A stretch of 64,000 nucleotides of DNA from MPNO01 sp965200535. Lineage in GTDB: Bacteria > Pseudomonadota > Alphaproteobacteria > MPNO01. Under the pieces are notes generated by a model that was given only the letters and a program-made list of their open reading frames with translations, was not told the origin of the DNA and did not search any database. Both the position numbers and the translations under genes were made by a program. Location: NCBI GenBank assembly GCA_965200535.1, contig CBDAUF010000002.1:1840719-1904718 (forward strand). Reading direction: 5' to 3'. Shown one piece after another: positions 52,951-61,470 of this stretch. Position 1 is the stretch's first letter; every line of letters begins with the position of its first letter.

Positions 52951-53498
52951 GAGACGGACGCGCCGCCCTGCCCCCGGTTCCGCGCGGGGAGATCGACGAT
53001 CCGAAGCTCCTGGCGCTGATCGCCCGCTCGGAGGAGACCGGCATCGCGGACAGCCGTTTCGTGCGGCTGCTGGCGCATGTCCCCGGCTACGCAGAGGCGC
53101 TGCACGACGCGCTCGACCGTTCGCTGACGGAAGGGGACGTCGATCTCGGGCTCAAGGAGATCCTCCGTATCCAGCTCGCGCGGCTCGCCGGCGATCGCTA
53201 CTTCGCGGGCTTCCGATCGAAGCAGGCGCTCCGCAGCGGCCTCACTGAGGAACGGATCGAGGCGGGCTGCGGCGATTTCGGGAACGACGACCGCTTCACC
53301 CCGGCCGAGAAATGGGCGCTCCGCTACGGCTGGCTGATGTACCGCGCGCCGGAGCAGGTGGACAAGGCGTTCTACGACGAGGGCAAGATGTACTATTCGG
53401 AAGCCCAGATCGTTGAACTCGGCGCGTTCATCGCGTTCCACTACGGCATGCAGATCTTCTTCGGCACCCTGGACCTGCCCGCTGAAGAAGGTGTCTGA
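52947..53498 (+). CDS. CMD-family paralogue without redox cysteines
   Basis: This 183-residue protein is colinear with the preceding gene: LKEILRIQLARLAGDRYFAGFRSKQALRSGLTEERIEAG... FTPAEKWALRYGWLMYRAPEQVDKAFYDE... IVELGAFIAFHYGMQIFFGTLDL. At the C-x-x-C/U site it reads D-R-Y-F, so it cannot act as a thiol peroxidase. A hydrolase/decarboxylase or a structural-partner role is possible. It overlaps the previous gene by 4 bp and the next by 8 bp, so all three are likely translated together. Confidence 0.85.
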   Translation: MRDGRAALPPVPRGEIDDPKLLALIARSEETGIADSRFVRLLAHVPGYAEALHDALDRSLTEGDVDLGLKEILRIQLARLAGDRYFAGFRSKQALRSGLTEERIEAGCGDFGNDDRFTPAEKWALRYGWLMYRAPEQVDKAFYDEGKMYYSEAQIVELGAFIAFHYGMQIFFGTLDLPAEEGV

Positions 53499-55800
53499 CA
53501 GGCGGATCGAGGATCCGCCGCTGCTGCGCGGCCGGGCGCGCTTTGTCGACGACATCCGCCTGCCGGGAACCCTGCACGCCGCCTTCGTCCGCAGCCCTCT
53601 CGCCCACGCTGCCATCGCGCGGATCGACACCCGGGAAGCCGCAGCGATGCCGCACGTCCATGCGGTCTGGACGTTCGACGATCTCGCTCCGCATCTCGCG
53701 GCCGACCGCCTCGTCGTCGGATTGCCGAGCCCGAGTTACCGTCAGCAGCGCGACCGGCCGATCCTCGCAGACGGCGAGACGGTTCATGTCGGCGAGCCGG
53801 TGGCGGTCGTCGTGGCGGAGACCCGCTACGCCGCCGAGGACTCGGCTGCGATGGTCGATGTGGCGTACGAACCGCTCCCCGCCGTTGCCGACTGCCGCGC
53901 CGCGCTCGCTCCCGGTGCGCCGCCGGTCCATCGCGGCGGGGAACACAACCTGCTCGCCGAATTGACGATGGCGTTCGGCGACGTGGAGGCTGCGTTCGCC
54001 GGCGCCGACCGGGTGTTCTCCGAGAGCCTTGCGGTGCACCGCGGGGGCGGCCATTCCATCGAGTGCCGCGGCGCGCTCGCCTGCCGCGGCCCGGTGGACG
54101 ATCGCCTGACGCTGTGGAGCTCGACCCAGACGCCGCACGCCGGACGCGACCTGCTTGCCGGCATGATGGGCTGGCGGACGGGGCGCGTCCGCGTCGTCGC
54201 ACCGGCGGTGGGCGGCGGGTTCGGGCCCAAGCTGGTCACCTACCCGGAGGAGGTCGCGGTGGCGCTCGCTGCGGTCCTTCTCGACCGCCCGGTCAAGTGG
54301 ATCGAGGACCGGCGCGAGCATTTCGTCTCCAGCACCCAGGAGCGCGACCAGTACTGGGAGATCGAGGCCGCGTTCGACGCCGATGGCAGACTGCGCGGTG
54401 TGCGCGGCACGATGACGCACGACCACGGCGCCTATACCGCGCGCGGGGCCAACCTGCCCTACGAATCGGCGCTGACGGTGACGCTCCCGTACGATGTGCT
54501 GGCCTACCGGCTGGTCGCCCGCGCCGCGCTCACCAACAAGGTGCCGGCGACGCCGGTGCGGGGCGCCGGCCATCCGCAGGCCGTTCTCGCGATGGAACGG
54601 CTGCTCGACCGGGCGGCGTGGGAACTCGGCATCGACCGGGTGGCGATCCGCGAGCGCAACCTGATCGGGCCCGGACGGATGCCCTGCACCCGCCCGCTCA
54701 AAAGCCGAGGCGGCCGGCCGGTGGTGCTGGATTCGGGCGACTATCCGGGCTGCATGCGGGCTGCGCTCACGGCGGCGGACTGGGACGGGTTCGGCGGCCG
54801 GCGGGCGGAGGCGGAGGCGCGCGGACGGGCGCGCGGCATCGGCCTTGCCAATTTCGTAAAGGGGACCGGGCGCGGGCCGTTCGAGTCCGCCTCGGTCGCC
54901 ATCGAGTCCACCGGCGGGGTAGCGGTCGCTTCCGGCGCGGCGGCGATGGGCCAAGGGATCGAAACCATGCTCGCCGAGATCGTCGCGCGGACGCTCGGCT
55001 GCGAACGCGCCATCGTCTCGGTGACAGCGGGCGATACCGGCGAAATCGCGCTCGGTATCGGCGGTTTCAACAGCCGCCAGGCGGTCACCGCCGGGACCTC
55101 GGCCTTCAACGCCGCACGCGCGGTTCGCGCGAAGGCGCTGGCGCTCGCCGCGCGCCACCTCGAGGCGCCGGAGGAAGACCTGGAGATCATCGGCGGTACG
55201 GTACGGGTGCGCGGCGCGCCGGCGCTCGCCGTCGGCCTGGGGCACCTTGCCCGGATCGCCGCGGGCACGCCGGGCCTCGCCCTGCCGGCCGGCATCGCCC
55301 CCGGCCTCGCCGCGGACGAAGCCACGGTGCTCGACGACATGCCGTTCGCCAACGGCACCGCCGTCGCTGAGGTCGAGGTCGACCGCGAGACCGGGCACGC
55401 TGCTGTGGTCCGCCTCACGCTGGCGCACGACTGCGGGCGGATCGTCAACCCGGCGATCGTCGAGGGGCAGATCGTCGGCGGCGCGGCGCATGCGATCGGC
55501 AACGCCCTGTTCGAACGGATGGGCTACGACGACGACGCGCAGCCGCTGACGACGACGCTCGCCGACTACCTGCTGGCGGGCGCACCCGACGTGCCGCGGA
55601 TCGCCGCGGTGCACATGGAGTCGCCGAGCCCGCTCAACCCGATCGGGGTAAAGGGCGTCGGCGAATGCGGCACGGTGCCCACCGCGGCCGCCGTCGTCGC
55701 CGCGGTGGAGGACGCGCTGGGCCTGCCCGGCGGGACCGTCGACCGGGCGCCGCTCGCGCCCGCCGACATCCGGAGGCTGGCGCATGACCATCCGCTTTGA
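53491..55800 (+). CDS. Molybdopterin-binding large subunit of xanthine dehydrogenase family (CutL/CoxL-like)
   Basis: This 769-residue molybdenum hydroxylase large subunit has FVDDIRLPGTLHAAFVRSPLAHAAI at the N-terminus, VVAPAVGGGFGPKLVTYPEEV and VRGAGHPQAVLAMERLLDRAA in the middle, and the catalytic Glu in GVKGVGECGTVPTAAAVVAAVEDAL. GTG 53491 overlaps the end of the CMD-family gene by 8 bp and begins VSDRRIEDPPLLRGRARFVDD, the normal family start. The medium FAD and small [2Fe-2S] subunits are not nearby. It may work with subunits encoded elsewhere. Confidence 0.9.
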   Translation: MSDRRIEDPPLLRGRARFVDDIRLPGTLHAAFVRSPLAHAAIARIDTREAAAMPHVHAVWTFDDLAPHLAADRLVVGLPSPSYRQQRDRPILADGETVHVGEPVAVVVAETRYAAEDSAAMVDVAYEPLPAVADCRAALAPGAPPVHRGGEHNLLAELTMAFGDVEAAFAGADRVFSESLAVHRGGGHSIECRGALACRGPVDDRLTLWSSTQTPHAGRDLLAGMMGWRTGRVRVVAPAVGGGFGPKLVTYPEEVAVALAAVLLDRPVKWIEDRREHFVSSTQERDQYWEIEAAFDADGRLRGVRGTMTHDHGAYTARGANLPYESALTVTLPYDVLAYRLVARAALTNKVPATPVRGAGHPQAVLAMERLLDRAAWELGIDRVAIRERNLIGPGRMPCTRPLKSRGGRPVVLDSGDYPGCMRAALTAADWDGFGGRRAEAEARGRARGIGLANFVKGTGRGPFESASVAIESTGGVAVASGAAAMGQGIETMLAEIVARTLGCERAIVSVTAGDTGEIALGIGGFNSRQAVTAGTSAFNAARAVRAKALALAARHLEAPEEDLEIIGGTVRVRGAPALAVGLGHLARIAAGTPGLALPAGIAPGLAADEATVLDDMPFANGTAVAEVEVDRETGHAAVVRLTLAHDCGRIVNPAIVEGQIVGGAAHAIGNALFERMGYDDDAQPLTTTLADYLLAGAPDVPRIAAVHMESPSPLNPIGVKGVGECGTVPTAAAVVAAVEDALGLPGGTVDRAPLAPADIRRLAHDHPL

Positions 55801-56698
55801 GGAGATCGGCGAACGCCTGCGCGCCTTCCGCCTCGGTTCGGGGATGAGCGCCGACGAGATCGCGGGCCGCATCGGCATCTCGCGCACCGCGCTCTACCGC
55901 GCCGAGAAGGGCCAGGTGGCGAAGATCGACACACTGGAGAAGCTCGCCGAGCTGCTCGAGGTGTCGTTGCCGACCCTGCTTGGCGTCGGCGTCGAATATG
56001 TCGGCTCGGCGGTCAGCTTCTTCGAGCGGCTGCGCCAGATCGAGGCGGCGGCGGAGCATATCGTCGTCCTCGCCGGCCCGGTCTCGTTCCTGCTGTCGAG
56101 CGACGCCTTCACCGACACGCTCGAGGAGGTGCTGGGCGAGAGCATCCCCGAAGGCGCCGACGGCCGCGCGCGCGGGCTCGACCAGGTCGGCGAACTGATG
56201 GCCGTCCTGCGCCGCCGCAAGGAAACCTACCGCGTGCGCCGGCCGGGCGTGCTCAACCTGATCTCGGAGGCCGAGATGGGCCGCTTCCTGAGGAACGGTC
56301 TGGTCGGTCGGCTCGATCTTCCGGCCGCCGTTCGCGACGACCGCCTAGCGCGGGCGCGGCGGGAGGCGGAGCATCTGGTGGGCCTGATGGAGGATGAGCC
56401 GATCGGCGTGCAGATCGGCCTTGTCCCCGCCACCCTGCCGCCGACCAGCTTTCAGATCTTCCGCCAGCCGGGCCGCCGGGTGCTGACCCTGAGCCCGTTC
56501 CGCCTCGGCGAGCAGCCCAACATCCATGCCGGGGTGGCGATGATCACCTCGGCGCCCGAGGCGCTTGCGCTGCACGAAAGGACGGCCGAGGACCTGTGGC
56601 GCCGCGCCCGCAAGGGTGCCGCCGCCGCCGCCGCGATGCGAACTCTGATCGCGCGGCACGCCGGTGCGGGCGCTGACGGGGTGCGGCCGCGGGGATAG
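55784..56698 (+). CDS. XRE-family transcriptional regulator with C-terminal sensor-like domain
   Basis: This 304-residue protein has an N-terminal Cro/CI helix-turn-helix at about 8-65 (LRAFRLGSGMSADEIAGRIGISRTALYRAEKGQVAKIDTLEKLAELLEV), then a domain of about 230 residues of unknown type (FFERLRQIEAAAEHIVVLAGPVSFLLSS...). It overlaps the molybdenum hydroxylase gene by 17 bp, so it is probably the local regulator of the CMD-hydroxylase operon and regulated with it. Confidence 0.85.
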   Translation: MTIRFEEIGERLRAFRLGSGMSADEIAGRIGISRTALYRAEKGQVAKIDTLEKLAELLEVSLPTLLGVGVEYVGSAVSFFERLRQIEAAAEHIVVLAGPVSFLLSSDAFTDTLEEVLGESIPEGADGRARGLDQVGELMAVLRRRKETYRVRRPGVLNLISEAEMGRFLRNGLVGRLDLPAAVRDDRLARARREAEHLVGLMEDEPIGVQIGLVPATLPPTSFQIFRQPGRRVLTLSPFRLGEQPNIHAGVAMITSAPEALALHERTAEDLWRRARKGAAAAAAMRTLIARHAGAGADGVRPRG

Positions 56699-56734
56699 GC
56701 TGGGCGCGGGCCGGGACACGGGGGAGAGCGGGCA

Positions 56735-57424
56735 ATGCGGTCCAGGAGGATCCTGCTGGTCGATGACGACGAGGCGTTCCGCGAGTCGCTGGCCGAGCAG
56801 CTCCGGTTCCGCGGCGAGTTCGATACCGTCTGCGCAGGCACCGGGGCGGCGGCGCTCGACGCCGCGGAGGCCGGCCGTTTCGACCTGGTCCTTCTGGACA
56901 CCGGCCTGCCCGACATGGACGGGCACGAGGTCTGCCGCCGGCTGCGCCTGTCGGGCGTGGACGCGCCGGCCATCCTCCTAGGAGAGGCGGACGCGCCCGT
57001 TTCTCCCGGTTCGGGAGGCTGCGAGCGCATCGCCAAGCCGTTGAGGCTGAACGTGCTGCTCGCCCGCATCCGGGCGCACCTGCCAACGCGCCCGCGTGGC
57101 GGGGAGGAGGCGTTTGCCGTCGGCGGCTTCTCCTTCCGCCCGGCGGCCGGAATGCTGGTCGATGCGCAAACCGGCGCCCGGGTGCGCCTGACCGGGAAGG
57201 AAGCGGCGATCCTCGAACGCCTGTCGCGGGCAGAGCCGGCAGCGGTTTCCCGCGATACTCTGCTGGACGAGGTCTGGGGCTACAATTCGGGTGTGAGCAC
57301 CCACACCCTCGAGACCCATATCTACCGGCTGCGGCAGAAGATCGAGCGCGACCCTGCAACCCCCGGGATCCTGGTCACCGAGAACGGCAGCTACCGTCTC
57401 GCCACCTGCGGGCACGTGGGATAG
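56735..57424 (+). CDS. OmpR/PhoB-type response regulator with atypical receiver
   Basis: This 229-residue protein has an N-terminal receiver domain (acidic pair in LLVDDDEAF, phospho-acceptor D55 in LVLLDTGLPDMDG, Lys in RIAKPL). A winged-helix DNA-binding domain follows (LTGKEAAILERLSRAEPAAVSRDTLLDEVWGYNSGVSTHTLETHIYRLRQKIE). The conserved Thr/Ser of the receiver (usually in an ILLT/S-A motif) is replaced by Gly (ILLGEADA, position 83), and the following helix is short. No histidine kinase is adjacent. It lies 36 bp after the XRE gene. Phosphorylation-dependent switching may be altered. Confidence 0.88.
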   Translation: MRSRRILLVDDDEAFRESLAEQLRFRGEFDTVCAGTGAAALDAAEAGRFDLVLLDTGLPDMDGHEVCRRLRLSGVDAPAILLGEADAPVSPGSGGCERIAKPLRLNVLLARIRAHLPTRPRGGEEAFAVGGFSFRPAAGMLVDAQTGARVRLTGKEAAILERLSRAEPAAVSRDTLLDEVWGYNSGVSTHTLETHIYRLRQKIERDPATPGILVTENGSYRLATCGHVG

Positions 57425-57895
57425 GTGTTGAGGATCGTATTCGCGGCGTCCGGCGCGGAAGCCATGGCGCAGGGCGTGGACGCCTCCCGGCAGGCAGGCA
57501 GGCAGCGATCGCGGCGGAACCGCCGGCGGATCGCGGCTTTGTACCCCGCCCGCGGATGAGGCGCCTCCGGTTTCCCGGACAGCCTGGCGGCCGGGTCGGG
57601 ACGTACCCCCCGGTCGAGGGTCGGGCCGCCGCATCTCCTTGAAGCGATCTCGCTGCAGCAGCGGCTGCACCTGGAGGGATGCGGGCAAGGCGCGGAGCGA
57701 CCCGCCCATCGTATCCGCCTAGACGGACCCCGGCAGGTCTCCGCCGGGGTCCGCCCGCCGAGCGCCGAGTGCGGCCGTCGCGTTCGATGGCCGGCCGGGC
57801 CGGGACGCGGCAGCCCGTCCGGCCGGTTCGGACCCAGGGACGGGTGCCCGCGGACCAACAGCGTGCACAGCGTCTGAAAATCTGTCCCACGAGCG
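57425..57895. other. About 470 bp without a recognised gene
   Basis: Between the response regulator and the porin leader repeat. Minus-strand frames are open but show no domain or ribosome-binding site. I cannot assign it. Confidence 0.4.
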
Positions 57896-58074
57896 CATCG
57901 AACGCAGCAGCCGGCGGGTCGATACCGCGGCTCCCCGGAACGACGGCCCGCCGCGGGGAACGTAGCCGCCGGCGCAGTCCTGTGCTGCTCCCGCCGGTCG
58001 GGAAAGCACCGAATCCGCTTTCGGATTGATTACGCAGACACGGCGTTCGCTCGGGGCGGGACAGGGTGGATCGG
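57896..58074 (+). repeat. Porin leader repeat (copy C)
   Basis: This 179-bp block is the same as 33907-34085 apart from scattered substitutions, without indels. It contains the AATCCG-CTTT-CGGATT hairpin (58012-58027) and leads directly into porin 2. Its downstream half is shared with porin 1 (48282-48367). It probably carries the porin promoter and 5' leader. Confidence 0.9.
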
Positions 58075-58097
58075 GAAATCGCCGTAAAAACAACCGA

Positions 58098-59366
58098 TTG
58101 CACGTCTTCGGCAAGCGCACATCCGACGCCGGAGGGCTATTTGCCAGTACAGCGCTGATAACGGCGGGAATGCTGGCAGCCGGCGGCGCGCTCGCTGCCG
58201 ACAAGAAGATGGCGAAGCCGTCGATCTCGGTGAACGGCTACTACGAAGCCGTCGTCGGCGGAATCCTGAGCGAGGACCAGGATATGACCGACGGAGATGG
58301 CATGGTGACGCCCAATGCCAAGGATACGTCGGCGCTCGACACCCGGACCGATGCTGAGATTCACTTCAACGGTAAGGCCACGCTCAACAACGGCATGAAG
58401 GTCCACGCCCACGTTGAACTCGAGGCTCAGAACCACCACAGCCACGACAGTGACAATAGCAGCATCGCCTCGAATGGCGGCGACCCGATCGACGAATATT
58501 TCGTTTCGGTCTCCGGTACGTTCGGCAAGATCATCCTTGGCGGCACCGGCGGTGCGCCGGTCAAGATGCTGACCGGCTACAACGGCTCGTGGGCGACCCA
58601 GGTTGGCGAACTCCTGAGTTTCAACAACAACTGGGTGCCGAGCGCTGCCCCAGGGGGACAGCGTTTCTACAACCTGCAGCATTCGCGACTGGATACCGGC
58701 GATGCGGAGAAGATGACGTACATCTCTCCCAACTTCGGCGGCTTCCAGATCGGCATGACCTATTCATCCAACCGTGCGAACAACGATGACAACTCCAGGA
58801 TCGACGCCCAGGCAGATCGCCACGACGGTCTTGAGGGAGCGGTCAGCAATTCCGGCAAGTTCGGCGATGTCGGCTTCGGTATCGGTGCCGGTATGTCCGC
58901 CTATCAGGGCGCTAACGACAGTATGGTCGCTGGCGAAGCGATACCCCATACGCACGATGACCAAACCGGCGAAGAAGTAGCTGGTGAGGCCATGATGGGG
59001 GCCAACGCGAATGCAACGGATACAAGCGGCTGGATCGTGGCCGGGCGTCTCGACTTCGGCGGCGGTTTCCGCGTGTCGGCGGCGCACAAGCGGGTGACCG
59101 ACGAGAACGACCAGAACAAGAGCCGGTTGACGGATGTCGGCGTGCGGTTTGTGACAGGCGACAATTCATTCAGTCTGGTCGGCAGTCACGGCGAGATGGA
59201 GCACAACGAAGCAGAGCACACGGCGCTGATAGGCAGCTACGCGCGGGCTCTCGGCCCCGGCGTGAAGCTCCACCTGAACCTGATCTGGAACCAGTCGCAG
59301 AACGATACCGCAACGCAAGAGAACACCGGTATCGCCGGCGTTGGCGGCATCATGGTGAGGTTCTAG
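58098..59366 (+). CDS. General outer-membrane porin (porin 2)
   Basis: About 422 residues. The leader core FASTALITAGMLAAGGALA and mature start ADKKMAKPSISVNGYYEAVVGGI are nearly the same as in porin 1. The barrel includes SGTFGKIILGGTGGAPVKMLTGYNG and LDFGGGFRVSAAHKRV, and ends GVGGIMVRF with terminal Phe. The only good in-frame start for a full signal peptide is TTG 58098; a longer reading starts at TTG 58026. The middle and loops differ from porin 1 (an inserted Asn/Asp- and His-rich loop after HVELEAQNHHSHDSDN), so they probably differ in selectivity. Confidence 0.8.
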   Translation: MHVFGKRTSDAGGLFASTALITAGMLAAGGALAADKKMAKPSISVNGYYEAVVGGILSEDQDMTDGDGMVTPNAKDTSALDTRTDAEIHFNGKATLNNGMKVHAHVELEAQNHHSHDSDNSSIASNGGDPIDEYFVSVSGTFGKIILGGTGGAPVKMLTGYNGSWATQVGELLSFNNNWVPSAAPGGQRFYNLQHSRLDTGDAEKMTYISPNFGGFQIGMTYSSNRANNDDNSRIDAQADRHDGLEGAVSNSGKFGDVGFGIGAGMSAYQGANDSMVAGEAIPHTHDDQTGEEVAGEAMMGANANATDTSGWIVAGRLDFGGGFRVSAAHKRVTDENDQNKSRLTDVGVRFVTGDNSFSLVGSHGEMEHNEAEHTALIGSYARALGPGVKLHLNLIWNQSQNDTATQENTGIAGVGGIMVRF

Positions 59367-59413
59367 GCGCCGGTCTTGTCGCTTAGGCAAAAAACGAAAG
59401 GAACGAGAGAAGT

Positions 59414-61024
59414 ATGATGAAACCGAACAAGCTGACGACAGCCTGTGCCGCCGCCCTACTGGCGCTCGGGCTGGCTGCGTGCAGCAGCGATAGCGGCCCA
59501 TCTACTGCGGGAACGGGTAACGGTTCCAATGGGACGGATGGTTCCGGGGACAGGCTTCAGATGGCGATCAACGAAGCCGTGAAGGAGGCCCAGACCGCGA
59601 TGAAGGACGCGGAGGACGCGTACAACGAGGCCGTCAATTTCCGGGACGAGACGAGTAAAAAATACGCGGCCATCTTAGAAGCAGGAAGCAACGCCGGTGG
59701 TCCCATCATTCAGTCCAGCGACCTGGCCGACGAGAATGCGAGGACGCACCTCGCGATGGCTAAGATGCATGTCGCGGAGGCCTTGAAGGCCAAGAACGCC
59801 GCGATGACGGCGTACCAGATGGCGCTGGCGCTGTCGAAAGCCGAGGATCCCTCGATCACCGACTTAATAAAGATGGGCGAGAACCCGGCCAAGGAGGCCA
59901 AGAAGAAGGCCGTGGAGTATCGGAACAAGGCGGAGATGGCACGGGACGCCGCCGAGGCCGACCACATGAATGGCCTCTGGATTAGCAACGCCGGAATATC
60001 CCGCGGCGATACGACCATTCCGATCGGGGGCGGGACGCGCACGGTCCTCGTAGGTAAACGGGCGGTCGAAGTGGGTGAGTTCCTGGGCGGAGTCATGGGT
60101 ACGGGCATGGCCGGTACGGCCGTCCACACACTGAGCATCGGTGACGAGTACCTGTCGGGGATGGCCGACGCCCGCCTCAAGATAGTGAACAGCTATCTGA
60201 GCACAAAGATGGTGAGCACCTTCGAGGACGTCGGGCCCGCCGGTATCGGTACGAAAAAGGGCATGATCAAGCTCACCGGGGAGGAAGACACCACCGCACT
60301 GAAGCAGGTTCTTGGTCCCTTCTATCGGAGAGTGGATAACGGAGTCCCCATGGGTGACGCGAAAGAGCTCTTCTCCTACGGCGAGGGTGACGACAAACGG
60401 TACGTGTGGCTGGCCAGGACCAGGACGACGACGGTGGAGTCCCCGGGGGCCGAGCCGAGGGTAACGACGGAGTAAATCTACAGGTCGGCTACGATGAACC
60501 CAAACAAGTTCGAGGTACCGGTGGCGATGGACCTCAAGCACGTTCGCTATGGCACGTGGGCGAGCGACGACCCCATGATGGGAGGACCGACCGAATTGGG
60601 CGTCGCTTTCGTGCACGCGTACACCCAGGGAATGGGTGAGACCAAGGAGATGCCCCTCCGGGGTGGTGCTATGTACAAAGGCAGTTACGTCGCCACAAAG
60701 TCCACGATGACGGACAGCGGCATGATGTACGAGTCGATGATGAATGGCGCCACCCTGAACGCGTACTTCGGTACGGAGAACGAGGAGATGAACAACACCG
60801 TCTCGCTCACCCTGGAAGGACTGACCACCCAAAATCAACCCCTCATGGGCGAGATCGACGGCAGCAGGTTCAAGGGAGGGGGCGACAGCGGGATGTACTC
60901 CGGCTCGTTCACCGGTGCCTTCTTCGGTCCCGTCGCCGTCGAGGCCGGCGGTGTGTTCGAACTCGGTATGAAGGACCCGATGGAGATGGGGGGCGTCGTC
61001 GGCTCCTTCGGCGCCGCGAGGTAA
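59414..61024 (+). pseudogene. Surface lipoprotein (TbpB-barrel/Slam-substrate type) broken by frame changes
   Basis: The N-terminal part (59414-60475) is a lipoprotein: MMKPNKLTTACAAALLALGLAAC with lipobox LAAC, a Gly/Ser/Asn linker, then a helical region rich in Ala/Lys/Glu. The frame ends in TAA at 60473. In the same frame from 60494 the C-terminal barrel continues (VPVAMDLKHVRYGTWASDD... GSFTGAFFGPVAVEAGGVFELG... GSFGAAR), like the transferrin-binding-protein barrel of Slam-exported lipoproteins. Between about 60440 and 60505 the +2 frame (VNLQVGYDEP) makes better sense. Two compensating single-base errors therefore split one gene of about 536 codons. The next gene encodes a Slam-like exporter. 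Confidence 0.65.
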
Positions 61025-61027
61025 TCG

Positions 61028-61055
61028 CGTGGACCGGTAGGTGTTTCGGTCCACG
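61028..61055. terminator. Hairpin after surface lipoprotein
   Basis: CGTGGACCG and CGGTCCACG form a perfect 9-bp stem with a 10-nt loop, 4 bp after the lipoprotein stop. No T-run follows. Confidence 0.45.
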
Positions 61056-61076
61056 AACCCTGAGAGATGAACTGCG

Positions 61077-61106
61077 GGCATCCGATCCGGCAACGGGTCG
61101 GGTGCC
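61077..61106 (+). terminator. Terminator-like hairpin before slam
   Basis: A 12-bp stem with two G-T pairs (61077-61088 with 61095-61106), a 6-nt loop, and the T-rich TCTCTTTCCC after it. It ends 10 bp before the slam start codon, so it could end the lipoprotein transcript or gate readthrough. Confidence 0.45.
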
Positions 61107-61116
61107 TCTCTTTCCC

Positions 61117-61462
61117 ATGACCATTTCGACGACGAGATCATTCTACGCGCTGCTGATGGCGGCTGCGATCCTAACGTCAGTACCCGCAGGAGCGCATGAG
61201 CACTCACCTCCACCGATCCCCGATGATCGAATGCTGGAGGCCGCTCGCATAGCACTAGCCGCTGGTAAACCGGACGATGCCGCCTTCATCCTCCGGGGCG
61301 TTGACCTCGACGCGGCGAACGCCGACGAACTCGAGTTCCTGCAGGGCTCCGTCGCCGTGGCGAGGAAAGACTGGCAGACGGCCATCGACCGCTTCCGATC
61401 CATGTTGGCGCGCAATCCGTCGCTGCTGCGGGTCCGCCTCGATCTGGCGCTGTCCTACTTCC
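61117..61462 (+). CDS. Slam-type surface lipoprotein exporter, N-terminal fragment
   Basis: The product starts with a signal peptide (MTISTTRSFYALLMAAAILTSVPAGAHEHSPPP) followed by TPR-like helices (MLEAARIALAAGKPDDAAFILRGV, ELEFLQGSVAVARKDWQTAIDRFRSMLARNPSLLRVRLDLALSYFR). This is the periplasmic part of Slam (DUF560) proteins. Coding ends at the junction near 61463 after LALSYFR; the C-terminal outer-membrane barrel is missing, and the open frame runs a few codons into unrelated DNA. Slam proteins move TbpB-like lipoproteins to the surface, which fits the gene before it. Confidence 0.75.
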
Positions 61463-61470
61463 GTCCACTT
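61455..61470. other. Junction with AT-richer foreign DNA
   Basis: Slam homology on the plus strand stops at about 61462 and restriction-subunit homology on the minus strand stops at about 61463-61468. Base composition and codon use change abruptly here. No repeat, tRNA or integrase marks the site. Confidence 0.8.

Noticed and set aside
61028..61055. Attachment site or transposon end near the foreign junction
   Set aside because: The hairpin is 400 bp from the junction and has the look of a terminator; no matching copy is seen on the other side.
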